Of a DNA stretch of 56,564 nt, positions 30,454 to 40,112 are shown in pieces. This stretch comes from Methanobacteriota archaeon (GTDB taxonomy: Archaea > JAADCQ01 > Methanopyri > Methanopyrales > Methanopyraceae). Where the stretch lies: NCBI GenBank assembly GCA_027064305.1, contig JAMOPY010000040.1:1-56564 (forward strand), read 5' to 3'. The notes beneath the pieces are model-generated. The model was given only the letters and a program-made list of their open reading frames with translations, did no database searches and was not told where the DNA came from. Each line of letters starts with the position of its first letter. Position 1 is the stretch's first letter. Both the position numbers and the translations under genes were made by a program.

Positions 30454-32142
30454 TCACTCCTCGCCCAGGATGTCGCGGAGCTCGCCCCCGGGCGGCACCA
30501 TGGGGATGATCTCGTCCGGGTCGACGAGGACGTCCACCACGACGGTGCCCGGGGCCTCCAGCGCCTCTTCCACGGCCGATTCCAGGTCCGAAGGGTCGTC
30601 GACCAGGATCCCGGTCGCCCCGTACGACTCGGTCAGCTGCACGATGTCCGTGCGCTCGTCGAGCTTGGACTCGGACAGTCGCTCGTCGTAGAACAGGCGC
30701 TGCCACTGGGCGACCATGCCGAGCAGGCGGTTGTCCATGACGAACACCTTCACCTCGATGTCGTTGTCCACGGCCGTGGCCAGCTCCTGCGCGGTCATCA
30801 GGAAGCCGCCGTCCCCGACCACGGCGATCACGGTTTTCTCGGGCGCGGCCACCTTGGCCCCGATCGCGGCCGGTAGCCCGAAGCCCATGGTGCCCAGGCC
30901 GCCGGAGGAGATGAACTGTCGGGGCTCCTCGACGGGGAAGTACCGGGCCATCCACATCTGGTTCTGTCCCACGTCGGTGACGACGATGAAGTCCCGGTCT
31001 CGGAGCGCCTCGTGCAGGACGCGGACGAGCTCCTTCGGGTGCACGCGCTCCCCGGACTCGGTGGGCTCCGGTGGCAGCTCCACCTCGCGCTTGAGCTCCC
31101 GGATCCGGTCGCCCCAGCGCGTTCGGTCCCGGAGGCCCTTTCGGCGCTTCAGCTCCTTGATCAGGTCGCGCAGGACGAGCTTGGCGTCGCCCACGATGGG
31201 GACGTCCGCGGGCACGTTCTTGCCGATCTCGGCCGGGTCGATGTCGACGTGGATGATCTTGGCGTCCGGGGCGAACCCGGAGGGATCGCCGGTGGTGCGG
31301 TCGGAGAAGCGGCAGCCGACGGCGAGGAGCACGTCGCACTCGGTGAGGGCGTAGTTCGCGGCCTTGGTCCCGTGCATGCCGGCCATGCCGAGGGCCAGCG
31401 GGTGGTCCTCCGGGAACGCGCCCTTGCCCATCAGGGTGGTGGCGACGGGGGCGCCCAGGAGCTCCGCGAGCTCCACCAGCTCGCGGGTCGCGTTGGAGAG
31501 GACGCATCCGCCGCCCGCGAGGATGACGGGCCGCTCCGCCTCGGCCAGCAGCTCGGCCGCCCGCCGGATCTGACGCGGGTGCCCCCGCTTGACCACCTTC
31601 AGCCCCTCCACCTCGACCCGACGCGGGATCTCGGCCTCCGTCTCCGCCTCCTGCACGTCCTTGGGCACGTCGATGTGCACGGGCCCCGGGCGGCCCGCGG
31701 TCGCGACCTTGAACGCCTCGCGCACGACCTTGGGGACCTCCTCGGGCCGCCGGATCTGGTAGTTGTGCTTCGTGATCGGCATGAACACGCCCACGGCGTC
31801 GACCTCCTGGAACGCGTCCCGGCCGACCATCTCCGTGGGCACCTGGCCCGTGATCGCGATCACGGGGGAGGAGTCCATGTACGCCGTCGCGATCCCGGTC
31901 ACCAGGTTCGTGGCGCCCGGCCCGGACGTGGCCATGCAGACCCCCGGCTCACCCTTCACCCGCGCGTACCCGTCCGCCGCGTGGGCCGCGCCCTGCTCGT
32001 GCCGGACGAGCACGTGCTCGATGGCGACCTCGTCGTAGATCTCGTCGTACACGGGCAGGATGGCGCCGCCCGGGTACCCGAAGATGTGCCGCACACCCTC
32101 CTCCTTCAGGCACTCCACGAGCAGCCGGGCGCCCGTGGGCAA
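30454..32142 (-). CDS. ilvB: Acetolactate synthase large subunit
   Basis: ~562 aa ThDP/FAD enzyme, first committed step of branched-chain amino acid synthesis. N-terminal ThDP-pyrimidine domain: VRHIFGYPGGAILPVYDE, RHEQGAAHAADGYAR. Middle FAD domain: LAGGGCVLSNATREL, GDAKLVLRDL. C-terminal ThDP-diphosphate motif: AVVGDGGFLMTAQELATAVDNDI. TTG 32142 has GGAGG seven bases upstream; GTG 32151 overlapping the pyrC end is an alternative. The regulatory subunit ilvH is elsewhere in the window (19809). It ends an apparent ligase-HAD-pyrC-ilvB run. Confidence 0.96.
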   Translation of the reverse strand: MPTGARLLVECLKEEGVRHIFGYPGGAILPVYDEIYDEVAIEHVLVRHEQGAAHAADGYARVKGEPGVCMATSGPGATNLVTGIATAYMDSSPVIAITGQVPTEMVGRDAFQEVDAVGVFMPITKHNYQIRRPEEVPKVVREAFKVATAGRPGPVHIDVPKDVQEAETEAEIPRRVEVEGLKVVKRGHPRQIRRAAELLAEAERPVILAGGGCVLSNATRELVELAELLGAPVATTLMGKGAFPEDHPLALGMAGMHGTKAANYALTECDVLLAVGCRFSDRTTGDPSGFAPDAKIIHVDIDPAEIGKNVPADVPIVGDAKLVLRDLIKELKRRKGLRDRTRWGDRIRELKREVELPPEPTESGERVHPKELVRVLHEALRDRDFIVVTDVGQNQMWMARYFPVEEPRQFISSGGLGTMGFGLPAAIGAKVAAPEKTVIAVVGDGGFLMTAQELATAVDNDIEVKVFVMDNRLLGMVAQWQRLFYDERLSESKLDERTDIVQLTESYGATGILVDDPSDLESAVEEALEAPGTVVVDVLVDPDEIIPMVPPGGELRDILGEE

Positions 32143-32143
32143 C

Positions 32144-33415
32144 TCACCCACCCTCCACGAGCACGGGTTCACCGACCCTCCGGGACTCCTCCAGGTCGTA
32201 CACGCGATCCTCCAGGATGAGCCGCGTGGGTCGCCCGTACATCCGGAGCCCGTCGTAGGGGAACTTCCGGTCCTCCTCCATGAGTCTCTCGGCGCTCACC
32301 CGGAACTCCCGGGTCTCCACCACCGCGATCCGGGCCCGCCGGCCGGGGGCCACCTCCCCCAGGTCCTCGCGACCCAGGATCCGGGCCGGGTTCCGGGTGA
32401 TCATGTCCACGGCCCGCCGCAGCGACACCCCGTACCGGCGGTGCAGCGTGAGCGCCGCCGGCAGCAGCAGTCCCCCGGAGGAAACCCCGGAGGGCGCCTC
32501 CTCGAACCGATCCACCCGGGGGTGCGGCGCGTGATCGGTGGCCAGCACGTCCACCCGACCCCGCCGCACCCGCTCCAGCAGCCCGAGCCGTTGCCGCCGG
32601 CCCCGGATCGGCGGGTTCACCTTCAGCGTCGGGTCCCGCGCGTCCACCCTCAGCGTGTCGAAGAATAGGTGGTGCGGGGTCACCTCCACGGTCATTCCGG
32701 CCCGCCGGGCCAGGTCCACGGACTCGGGCAGCGTGGCGTGGCACACGTGCGCCCGACCGCCGACGGCCGAGACCGCCCCCGCCAGCAGCCCCACCGCGGT
32801 CGCCTCCGCCTCCGGGGGACGGTTCAGGTGATGGTCCAGTAGATCGCTCGCCCCGTCCTCGGACACCAGCTCCCCCAGCTCCGCGTGGAAGAGCACCGGC
32901 GCGTCGCCCGCGGCCCGTAGGATCCCGGGCACCTCCGACGGCTCGATGACCGGGGCGTCGGTGGACGGGGCCAGGAAGGCCTCCCCGAGGACGGGCGCCC
33001 CGGCGCTCACCAGCTCTCGCACGTTACCCTTGTCCCTCACGGCCCCGGACACGATGACCTCGATCAGGGCCCTGCGCCGGGCTCGTCTCTCCTTCTCCCG
33101 GAACGTCTCCGCGTCGACCGGGGCGGGCCGGGTGTTGGGCATGTCCACGGCGGTGGCCACGCCGCCGAGCAGCAGGCGCAGGGTCTCCGTCCGGAAGTCG
33201 AAGTCGTAGTCCGGGTGCGGGTCCCGGCAGTGCACGTGCAGGTCGATGGGCGCCGGCAGCGCCACCTCTCCCTCCCGCAGCCGGATCCTCCGGTCCACCT
33301 CCTCGCTGATCGAGCGGGAGACCCGCACGATCCACCCGTTCTCGACCAGCACCTTGGCCTCGACGATCCGACCCCGCCGGTAGACGCGCCCCTCGAGCAG
33401 CAGCCTCATGGTCAT
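32144..33415 (-). CDS. pyrC: Dihydroorotase
   Basis: 423 aa. Zinc amidohydrolase, third step of pyrimidine synthesis. Metal ligands: LPAPIDLHVHCRDPH (HxH), LFHAELGELV, RAHVCHATLPESV, VTPHHLFFD and VDVLATDHAPHP (catalytic Asp). The second metal-bridging residue often seen as Lys is not obvious in the segment VLFHAEL, so the exact metal site type is left open. ATG 33415 overlaps the stop of the HAD gene by one base. Complements pyrD-pyrK in the same window. Confidence 0.92.
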   Translation of the reverse strand: MTMRLLLEGRVYRRGRIVEAKVLVENGWIVRVSRSISEEVDRRIRLREGEVALPAPIDLHVHCRDPHPDYDFDFRTETLRLLLGGVATAVDMPNTRPAPVDAETFREKERRARRRALIEVIVSGAVRDKGNVRELVSAGAPVLGEAFLAPSTDAPVIEPSEVPGILRAAGDAPVLFHAELGELVSEDGASDLLDHHLNRPPEAEATAVGLLAGAVSAVGGRAHVCHATLPESVDLARRAGMTVEVTPHHLFFDTLRVDARDPTLKVNPPIRGRRQRLGLLERVRRGRVDVLATDHAPHPRVDRFEEAPSGVSSGGLLLPAALTLHRRYGVSLRRAVDMITRNPARILGREDLGEVAPGRRARIAVVETREFRVSAERLMEEDRKFPYDGLRMYGRPTRLILEDRVYDLEESRRVGEPVLVEGG

Positions 33416-33891
33416 CAACACCTCAGGGTGGCCTTGAGCGCGTTGGGGTTCAGGAGGAGGTTGAGCGCGTCCTCGGGCCGGGTCACCACCACGTCCGCGG
33501 CGAGAAGGGTGCCGGTGTAGGCCCCCTCGGGACCGAGGACGCAGACGCCCAGGGCCGCGTGGCGCAGCATCAGCTCGTCGTTCGCTCCGTTGCCCACGGC
33601 CGCGCACCGTTCGGGCCCCAGCTCCAGCACGACCTCGCCCTTCCGCCGCCGCTCGTCGCCCGACACCCGCTCCACGCGCACGGAGTCCGATAGCCCGTGC
33701 CGCTCCAGCTCCCGATCCACGGTACCGTACGTATCGGCCGACAGCACCCTGACGTCCACCCGCTCGGCCAGCTCGCGCAGGAGGCGCGCCACCTCCTCGC
33801 TCAGCCGCCCTCCCGCGGCCAACGTCCCGTTGTAGTCCAGCAGCACGTGCTCCACGGTCAGCGTGCCGCGGCCCGGCACCTCCACCCGCAC
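33415..33891 (-). CDS. HAD-superfamily hydrolase (soluble P-type-ATPase-like)
   Basis: 158 aa. HAD motif I appears as LLDYNGTLAAGG (the family's second Asp is Asn), motif II as VRVLSADTYGT, and motif III/IV as KGEVVLELGPERCAAVGNGANDELML. Resembles the P-domain of P-type ATPases standing alone, a family common in methanogens with unknown substrate. GTG 33891 abuts the stop of the RNA ligase gene. Confidence 0.82.
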   Translation of the reverse strand: MRVEVPGRGTLTVEHVLLDYNGTLAAGGRLSEEVARLLRELAERVDVRVLSADTYGTVDRELERHGLSDSVRVERVSGDERRRKGEVVLELGPERCAAVGNGANDELMLRHAALGVCVLGPEGAYTGTLLAADVVVTRPEDALNLLLNPNALKATLRC

Positions 33892-35055
33892 CTACAGCAC
33901 CCCCTCTCGGAGGAGCTGGCGCAGCTTGTCCTCGGTCCGAACGTACCTTTTCCTCAGCACCGCGCGGACCCTCCCGTCCTCGTCCCGGTCCACCACCTCG
34001 ACCGAGTGGGTGCCCCCGGTGAGCCGCTTGACGAACTCCTCGTACCGTCGGTACCATCGCATCGAGGCGAAGGTGAGCGGGACCTCCTCCACGGCCCCCT
34101 CCCCGCGCCTCGCCCGCTCCAGCGCGCGGCGGAGGCCCTCCACGATGGCGCGCCCCACGTCCTCCGCCCGGCGCCTCAACTCCTCCTCGTCCTCCTCCCA
34201 CTCGAAGGACTGGAAGCCCTCCCGAATGGTGCGCGTCAGCACGAAGTCCCGGCCCAGGTCGAACGCGAACGTGAACGCCCACTCCAGCTCCTCCACGTGC
34301 GCGGCGTGCGTGGTGTACTTCAGCGGCCCCAGCCGCCGCTCCGGGTCCTTGATCACCACCCCCTCCCGGCCCTCCCGATCCAGCCTCCGGATGATGCGCG
34401 GGATCTCCTCCACCGCCTCGTCGACGCTGAACTCGCCGAAGCACCGAACGCGGCTCAGCCCGTACTCGTCCACGGCTTCCCTCTCCCTGAACGACCAGAA
34501 CCGCCCGTCCAGGTCGCGAACGTCGAACACGAAGAGCCCGACGTCCGGCGCCTCCGGGTACTCCTTCGACACGTACGGGTTCTCCCGCCCCACGAACTCC
34601 GCGCAGACCACGGCGTCCGGGTGATCCTCGAAGAACGCGCGCAGCGCCTCGCCGTACCGCTCCCGGACGCGGTGCGTGGTGTACGGGCAGATCAGCCCGC
34701 CCCGGGTCGCGGCGTAGATCTCGCCCTCCACCTCGAACACGCGCACGTTGTGCCCGTTCATCTTCTCTTCCACGATCACGCGGCCCTCCTCGCCGAACCG
34801 GTGCCGCAGCGCGGGCTCCAGCAGCAGGGCGCGCTCGATCTTCGGGAATCCGCGGACGACCAGGTCGTGCTCGGGCACGACGATCGTCCCGCGCTCGTGG
34901 CCCGAGAAGTCCCGGACGAGCCGGTAGTACTCGAAGTCCGGAAACGACAACCGCACGCGCCGGATCGTGCCCCGCTTCAGCGCCTCCCGGACCTTCCACT
35001 CCTCCGCCCCGAGCAGCTCCGACAGGTAATTAACGCCTTCCTCCGACCCGCTCAC
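33892..35055 (-). CDS. ATP-dependent RNA ligase, archaeal Rnl3 type
   Basis: 387 aa. The nucleotidyltransferase motif I is VEEKMNGHNVRVF with the adenylated Lys. Motif Ia/III is CAEFVGRENPYV and LFVFDVRD, motif IV EGVVIKDP, and motif V GPLKYTT. The C-terminal ~150 residues are the helical dimerisation domain of the Pab1020/MthRnl family. It can circularise RNA, interesting given the circular C/D RNAs reported in Methanopyrus. GTG 35055. Divergent from the large membrane protein, 31 bases away. Confidence 0.92.
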   Translation of the reverse strand: MSGSEEGVNYLSELLGAEEWKVREALKRGTIRRVRLSFPDFEYYRLVRDFSGHERGTIVVPEHDLVVRGFPKIERALLLEPALRHRFGEEGRVIVEEKMNGHNVRVFEVEGEIYAATRGGLICPYTTHRVRERYGEALRAFFEDHPDAVVCAEFVGRENPYVSKEYPEAPDVGLFVFDVRDLDGRFWSFREREAVDEYGLSRVRCFGEFSVDEAVEEIPRIIRRLDREGREGVVIKDPERRLGPLKYTTHAAHVEELEWAFTFAFDLGRDFVLTRTIREGFQSFEWEEDEEELRRRAEDVGRAIVEGLRRALERARRGEGAVEEVPLTFASMRWYRRYEEFVKRLTGGTHSVEVVDRDEDGRVRAVLRKRYVRTEDKLRQLLREGVL

Positions 35056-35086
35056 GGTCCCACCCCGGGCGCGGGGCGCTGGGGTC

Positions 35087-37291
35087 GTGGAGCGTAGGGA
35101 CGCGGTTCTGGCGCTCCTAACTTTCTTGCTCGGGGCGGGGATCGCGTCCCCCGCCCTGAACTACGGTTGGAACTGGTTCCCGAGCGGGGCCGACGCGCGG
35201 GGCCACATGACCAAGGTCTGGATGCTCGAGCGACTGTGGTCGCTCGGGGATCGTCCCTATCCACCGTGGTCCGACTACTGGTACTGCGGGTATCCTTTCC
35301 TGTGGTACTACCCGCCCCTCTCCTACTTCGTCCCCGCCCTGATGAGCCGCGCCACGGGGGCCGACGTGCTCACGGCGTGGAAGGTCTGGACCGTCCTCGC
35401 GTACGCGCTGGCGGGGCCCACCGTCTACGCGACGGCCCGACTCTTCGGGGCGGGACCGGCGTCCGCGTTCCTTGCGGCCTTCCTGTACCAGACCTCGTAC
35501 AACCACCTGGAGATCACGTTCACCGAGGGTCGCATTCCCACCGTCGCGGCCGTGGCCCTGTACGCGCTGGTTCCGGGACTCCTCGTCGCGCTGTACGACC
35601 CGCGCCGGGACCGGCGCAGGCTCGCCGGCCTTCTCGCCCTACTCCTCGCGCTGACGCTGCTCACGCACCACAGCACCGGTCTGGCCGCCCTGGCCCTGTG
35701 CCTCGCGTACGCGCTCCTGCGACTCCTTCACGCGACCGCCCAGGCGCTCCGGGGTCGGCTCGCGGTCCCGGACCTCCTGCCCGACCTGCCGGGCCACTTC
35801 TGGTCCCTCACGGCCGTGGTCCTCGCGCTGATGATCGCCGCCTGGTGGCTTTACCCCGCCCTGCACTACCGGACGTACCTGTATACGACCAAGCCCCGCT
35901 GGTGGGTGCACATGTCCTCGGTTCACGACCCGCTCGACCTCTTCGTGCCCGGGTACTGGAAGACGCGCTACGCCAAGTACGTCGGGGCCGCCCAGTTCTT
36001 CCTGGGCTGGGCGGGACTACTCCTGGCGGTCCGGCGCCGGTCCCGCGCCTTCCTGCCTTTCGCCGCGCTGCTCCCGTTGGCCGTCTTCCTCTCCTTCGGG
36101 CTCGTGCTGCAGCGGGAGATGGAGGCGATCGGGTTCGAGCCCAAGTGGTTCCTGATGTTCTCGACCCCGGTGCTGTGCGCGTTCGGGGGGCTGGCGGTCG
36201 AGCGGCTCCGGGCCGCCGTGAGCCCGCGCCGGCTCGCCCCGGTGCTGGCCCTGCTCTGCTGCGGGTGCCTCTGCGACGCGGCCCTGGGCCTCTACCACGC
36301 GGACCGTCCCGTGCACTACACCCGGTCCGAGCTGGCCGCGCTGCTGTGGGTGAAGGGGCACGCGGGCCCGTGGGACCGGGTGGCCGTGGTGGGGTACCGG
36401 GCGATGTGGGGGATGTCCCCGTACCTGACGGGGAGGCCGGCCGTGTTCGGCTGGTTCCGTGAGGGTACGACGATCCGGGACGTGATCGTTCAGTACCAGC
36501 GCTCCTTCAAGCGGAGGGAGGTGCACCGCGCGCTGTTCATCGGTCGGGTGCTGGGGACCCGCTACCTGGTGCTCAGCGCCCGCAAGCCGTACGCCCGGGA
36601 GTGCATGCGCGAGCTGCGGAGGCTGGGGCTGCGGCCCGTGCGGGACTACCGGTGGGTGCGGGTGTACGAGTTCCGCGTCCCGATGGGGTACGAGCTGGAC
36701 GGGGTGAAGTCGGTCTTCCTGGGCAACAAGTACCGGTACATGAGGTTGTGCAGGCTGGCCCGGTTCGACCCGAGGGTGGTGCCGGCCTACGCCTTCACCC
36801 GGAGCGTGCGGTGTCGGCTGGTTCGGGAGGCGCGCCCGGAGGTGGTCGTGATGGATCGGGCGCCCACGCCGGAGCAGGTGCGGGAGCTGCGGAGGTTGGG
36901 GGTGCGGAGGGTCCTGGTGATGACGTACGGGCCGGGCCGGGTGGAGACGGTGGAGGGGGTGCCGGTCCGTTACCTGCGTCCGCTGGAGATCGTCCGGGAG
37001 CTACCCCGCCGGCACCTGCGCCCGGTCGCCGTGCGCCTGGGGCACGCGCGGGTGTGGGTGGGGGGTCGGGGACTCGTGTGGGTGAAGGTGCCGTACTTCC
37101 CGTGCTGGCGGCCGGTCCGGGGGGAGCGGTTGGGTGGTATCGACAACATGTTGCTGATCCGAACGCCGGGGCCGACGGTGGTAGCGTTCCGGTGGAGGCC
37201 GTCCGGGTGGGTGTGTTCGGTCTCGGTAGCGGGGTTGGGGGTGTCGCTGCTGTTGGTGGCCCGGCGTCGGTCCGGTTCCCGATTGTTTTGA
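35087..37291 (+). CDS. Large membrane protein, GT-C glycosyltransferase-like
   Basis: 734 aa. About 10-12 membrane helices in the first ~430 residues and a soluble C-terminal region closing with one more helix. Near the N-terminus SGADARGHMTKVWMLERL and DYWYCGYPFLWYYPPLSYFVPALM resemble the acidic first loop of GT-C enzymes and the related '6-pyruvoyl-tetrahydropterin synthase-related' membrane proteins. Probably transfers sugars from a polyprenyl carrier to surface polymers; the acceptor is unknown. The coding strand changes from C-rich in the first half to G-rich in the last third. The stop lies inside a palindromic terminator. Confidence 0.65.
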   Translation: MERRDAVLALLTFLLGAGIASPALNYGWNWFPSGADARGHMTKVWMLERLWSLGDRPYPPWSDYWYCGYPFLWYYPPLSYFVPALMSRATGADVLTAWKVWTVLAYALAGPTVYATARLFGAGPASAFLAAFLYQTSYNHLEITFTEGRIPTVAAVALYALVPGLLVALYDPRRDRRRLAGLLALLLALTLLTHHSTGLAALALCLAYALLRLLHATAQALRGRLAVPDLLPDLPGHFWSLTAVVLALMIAAWWLYPALHYRTYLYTTKPRWWVHMSSVHDPLDLFVPGYWKTRYAKYVGAAQFFLGWAGLLLAVRRRSRAFLPFAALLPLAVFLSFGLVLQREMEAIGFEPKWFLMFSTPVLCAFGGLAVERLRAAVSPRRLAPVLALLCCGCLCDAALGLYHADRPVHYTRSELAALLWVKGHAGPWDRVAVVGYRAMWGMSPYLTGRPAVFGWFREGTTIRDVIVQYQRSFKRREVHRALFIGRVLGTRYLVLSARKPYARECMRELRRLGLRPVRDYRWVRVYEFRVPMGYELDGVKSVFLGNKYRYMRLCRLARFDPRVVPAYAFTRSVRCRLVREARPEVVVMDRAPTPEQVRELRRLGVRRVLVMTYGPGRVETVEGVPVRYLRPLEIVRELPRRHLRPVAVRLGHARVWVGGRGLVWVKVPYFPCWRPVRGERLGGIDNMLLIRTPGPTVVAFRWRPSGWVCSVSVAGLGVSLLLVARRRSGSRLF

Positions 37292-37304
37292 GTCTCGTAA
37301 CGAT
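37282..37304 (+). terminator. Palindromic terminator, ATCGTTACGA family (copy 7)
   Basis: ATTGTTTTGAG, T, CTCGTAACGAT: 11-bp stem with wobble pairs and one mismatch; the right half-site is canonical. It spans the TGA stop of the membrane-protein gene (37289-37291) between two convergent genes. Confidence 0.55.
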
Positions 37305-37317
37305 ACGCCGGGCGGGC

Positions 37318-38184
37318 TCAGAGACGCTCGGCGATGGCGTGCACGACGTCGCGCTCGGTGATGATGCCGACGAGCTCGCCCCCCTCCACGACGACCAGGC
37401 TGCCGACGTTGGCCCCGCGCATGGTGAGCACCGCCTCCTCGGCGTCGGTCTCGGGCTCGACGGTGATCACGTCCTCCGTCATGATGGACTCCACGGGCTC
37501 GCTCAGGACGTCCTCCACGCGGTCGGCGGCCCGGCCCTCGGTGGCCTGGGAGGAGACGTGGTGCAGCACGTCCGTCATGGTGACGATCCCCTGCAGCCGG
37601 CCCCCCTTCACCACGGGTAGCCGCCGGAACCCGCGCCGGAGCATGGTCCTCACGGCCTCCAGGATGGTGGTGCCCGGCTCGACGGTCTCGGGGTCCGGCG
37701 TCATGAGGTCCTCCACGCGCTCGTCCTCGAGCACCCGGTACAGGTCCATCGCGACGTCGCGCTCGGTGATGATGCCGACGAGGCGGTCGCGGTCCTCGAC
37801 GACGGGGAGGGCGCCCACGTCGAGCTCGAACATCGTGCGGACGGCCTTGCGGACGGTGTCGTACGGGGTGACGACGTACACGTCGGTCGTCATGATCGAG
37901 CGGGCGGGCTCGTGCAGGCCGAGGAGGAAGTTCCCGTCGTACCGTCGGTCGAGCAGCTCGCGCCGCTCCCCGGCGAGGTAATCGAGAACGTCGCGCCCGG
38001 TGACGAGCCCCACCAGGGACTCCCGCTCGGGCTCGATGATGGGGAGGCGGCGGAACCCGTACCGGGTCATCGTGTCGATGAGTCCCTTCACGGTCACCGT
38101 GGGCGGCACCGCGACGACGCGGGTCGTCGCGAGCCGCATGACGGAGGTCTCCGGGAGCCCGGAGGGCCCGGCCAGCACGGTCAC
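37318..38184 (-). CDS. Four-CBS-domain protein
   Basis: ~288 aa composed of four CBS repeats: VVAVPPTVTVKGLIDTM...GLVTGRDVL; YVVTPYDTVRKAV...GIITERDVAMDL; ETVEPGTTILEAV...GIVTMTDVL; ITVEPETDAEEAV...GIITERDVVHAI. Two Bateman modules would bind adenine nucleotides or related ligands. No effector domain. GTG 38184 overlaps the next gene's stop as GTGA; GTG 38178 has better ribosome-binding spacing. Pairs with the CBS protein upstream. Confidence 0.9.
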   Translation of the reverse strand: MTVLAGPSGLPETSVMRLATTRVVAVPPTVTVKGLIDTMTRYGFRRLPIIEPERESLVGLVTGRDVLDYLAGERRELLDRRYDGNFLLGLHEPARSIMTTDVYVVTPYDTVRKAVRTMFELDVGALPVVEDRDRLVGIITERDVAMDLYRVLEDERVEDLMTPDPETVEPGTTILEAVRTMLRRGFRRLPVVKGGRLQGIVTMTDVLHHVSSQATEGRAADRVEDVLSEPVESIMTEDVITVEPETDAEEAVLTMRGANVGSLVVVEGGELVGIITERDVVHAIAERL

Positions 38185-38822
38185 TCCTCCTCCAGCTCGC
38201 TCTCGTCGATCTCCCGGCCCAGGATCTCCTCGTAGCACTCCGGGCAGACCCACATCCCGTCCACGAAGCGCAGCTCCTCCGAGTACGTCTCGCAGAGGTC
38301 GCACACGCCCTCGACCGTCTCCTCCACCTCCTCCGCCTCGCGCAGCTCCTCCTTGAACCGCTCCATCTCCTCCTCGATCGTCCGCAGGATGTGCGGCTCC
38401 ACGCGGAGGATGTCCTGCATGGTCACGATGCCCACGAGCCGGCCCTCCTCGTCCACGATCGGCAGCCGCCGGATCCCCTTATCCACCATGATCTCCACGG
38501 CCTCGTTCACGTCCACGTCCTCGTTGACCGTGATCACGGGCGAGGACATGATCTCCCGGGCGACCACCTCGTCCGGCCGGAGCCCGCGCGAGACGACCTT
38601 GATGACCAGGTCCCGCTCGGTCACGATCCCGATCGGCCGCTCCTCCTCGTCCACGATCACGACGCTGCCGATCCCGTGCTCCCGCATCTTGTAGGCCAGC
38701 TCCTCCGCGGTCTCGTTCTCCCCGCCCGTGACCACCCTGCGCTGGGCGATCTCTCCCACCGTGACGCTCCGCGCCAACGCCCCGATCCCCCGGACACCCC
38801 GCGCCCGCTCCAGGTATATCAC
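38181..38822 (-). CDS. CBS-pair protein with C-terminal zinc ribbon
   Basis: ~213 aa. One Bateman module (VTVGEIAQRRVVTGG...GIVTERDLVIKV; PVITVNEDVDVNEAV...GIVTMQDIL), a charged helix ERFKEELREAEEVEE, then a zinc ribbon CDLC...CPEC and an acidic tail. GTG 38822 is chosen because upstream codons fall in the promoter region. Divergent from mer: the shared 130-base spacer might couple an energy-sensing protein to a methanogenesis gene. Confidence 0.88.
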   Translation of the reverse strand: MIYLERARGVRGIGALARSVTVGEIAQRRVVTGGENETAEELAYKMREHGIGSVVIVDEEERPIGIVTERDLVIKVVSRGLRPDEVVAREIMSSPVITVNEDVDVNEAVEIMVDKGIRRLPIVDEEGRLVGIVTMQDILRVEPHILRTIEEEMERFKEELREAEEVEETVEGVCDLCETYSEELRFVDGMWVCPECYEEILGREIDESELEEE

Positions 38823-38908
38823 CACCGGGAGCCGCGAGTGAACCGAGACGCTACTCGCCCCGAGGATGAAAACGGATAACTGCGATTCGCCCCGCGCCGC
38901 CGTCCTCC

Positions 38909-38919
38909 CGTATATAAAC
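38909..38919 (+). promoter_or_regulatory. mer promoter (TATA)
   Basis: CGTATATAAAC, a strong TATA box 34-44 bases before the mer ATG; predicted start ~38940, leaving a short leader. Confidence 0.7.
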
Positions 38920-38952
38920 CGGGCGGGGGACGGATCCCCCGGGGTAGCCCGC

Positions 38953-40008
38953 ATGGCGGAGAAGGAGGTCTCGTTCGGGATCGAGCTGCTGCCGGACGAC
39001 AAGCCCACGAAGATCGCTCACCTGATCAAGGTGGCCGAGGACAACGGCTTCGAGTACGCGTGGATCTGCGACCACTACAACAACTACTCGTATATGGGCG
39101 TGCTGACCCTGGCGGCGGTGATCACGAGCAACATCCGGCTCGGGCCCGGAATCACGAACCCGTACACCCGACACCCGCTGGTCACGGCCAGCAACATCGC
39201 CACCCTGGACTGGATCTCCGGCGGCCGCGCCGTGATCGGCATGGGCCCGGGCGACAAGGCCACGTTCGAGAAGATGGGCATCCCCTTCCCGTGCAAGGTC
39301 CCGATCTGGAACTTCGAGAGCGAGGACGAGGTGGGCCCGGCGACCGCGATCCGCGAGGCCAAGGAGGTCATCTACGAGTACCTGAAGGGCGGGCCCGTCG
39401 AGTACGAGGGCGACTACGTGAAGACCGGGACCGCGGACGTGAACGCGCGCTCCATCCAGGGCGACAAGATCCCGTTCTACATGGGCGCCCAGGGCCCGAT
39501 CATGCTGAAGACCGCCGGTGAGATCGCGGACGGCGTGCTGGTGAACGCGTCCCACCCGAAGGACTTCGAGGAGGCCATCCCGCACATCGAGGAGGGAGCC
39601 AAGGAGGCGGACCGGAGCCTGGACGAGATCGACGTCGCCGCGTACACGTGCTTCTCCATCGACAAGGACGCGGACAAGGCCATCGAGGAGACGAAGATCG
39701 TCGTCGCGTTCATCGTCATGGGCGCGCCGGACGTCGTCCTGGAGCGGCACGACATCGACAAGGAGAAGGCCGAGCAGATCGCCGAGGCGATCGGCAAGGG
39801 CGACTTCGGCAAGGCCGTCAGCCTCGTCGACGAGGACATGATCGAGGCGTTCTCCATCGCCGGCGACCCGGACACGGTCGTCGACAAGATCGAGGAGCTG
39901 CTCAAGACCGGCGTGACGCAGGTGGTCGTCGGCTCACCGATCGGCCCGGACAAGGAGAAGGCCATCGAGCTCGTCGGCGAGGAGGTCATCCCGCACTTCA
40001 AGGAGTAG
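38953..40008 (+). CDS. mer: F420-dependent methylenetetrahydromethanopterin reductase
   Basis: 351 aa. Reduces methylene-H4MPT to methyl-H4MPT with F420H2 in the CO2-to-methane pathway. Bacterial luciferase-like barrel: VSFGIELLPDDKPTKIA, NGFEYAWICDHYNNYSYM, the conserved bulge region LGPGITNPYTRHPLV, MGPGDKATFEKMGI, IPFYMGAQGPIMLKTAGE and VVVGSPIGPDKEKAIELV. The sequence is acidic, as expected for Methanopyrus cytoplasmic enzymes. ATG 38953 gives the mature N-terminus; upstream codons lie over the TATA box. Confidence 0.98.
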   Translation: MAEKEVSFGIELLPDDKPTKIAHLIKVAEDNGFEYAWICDHYNNYSYMGVLTLAAVITSNIRLGPGITNPYTRHPLVTASNIATLDWISGGRAVIGMGPGDKATFEKMGIPFPCKVPIWNFESEDEVGPATAIREAKEVIYEYLKGGPVEYEGDYVKTGTADVNARSIQGDKIPFYMGAQGPIMLKTAGEIADGVLVNASHPKDFEEAIPHIEEGAKEADRSLDEIDVAAYTCFSIDKDADKAIEETKIVVAFIVMGAPDVVLERHDIDKEKAEQIAEAIGKGDFGKAVSLVDEDMIEAFSIAGDPDTVVDKIEELLKTGVTQVVVGSPIGPDKEKAIELVGEEVIPHFKE

Positions 40009-40054
40009 CCCCCTCCACGCCCCCACCCCCTACTTCCATTCGACCTACTTCTAC

Positions 40055-40072
40055 TCGAAAAAATACAAAGAT
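40055..40072 (+). promoter_or_regulatory. Probable promoter of the ASCH gene
   Basis: CGAAAAAATACAAAG looks like BRE plus TATA, ~45-55 bases before GTG 40113. Confidence 0.5.
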
Positions 40073-40112
40073 CCCGGAGCAGGCGGTCACCGCGGGCCAC
40101 CGCGGCTTGCCC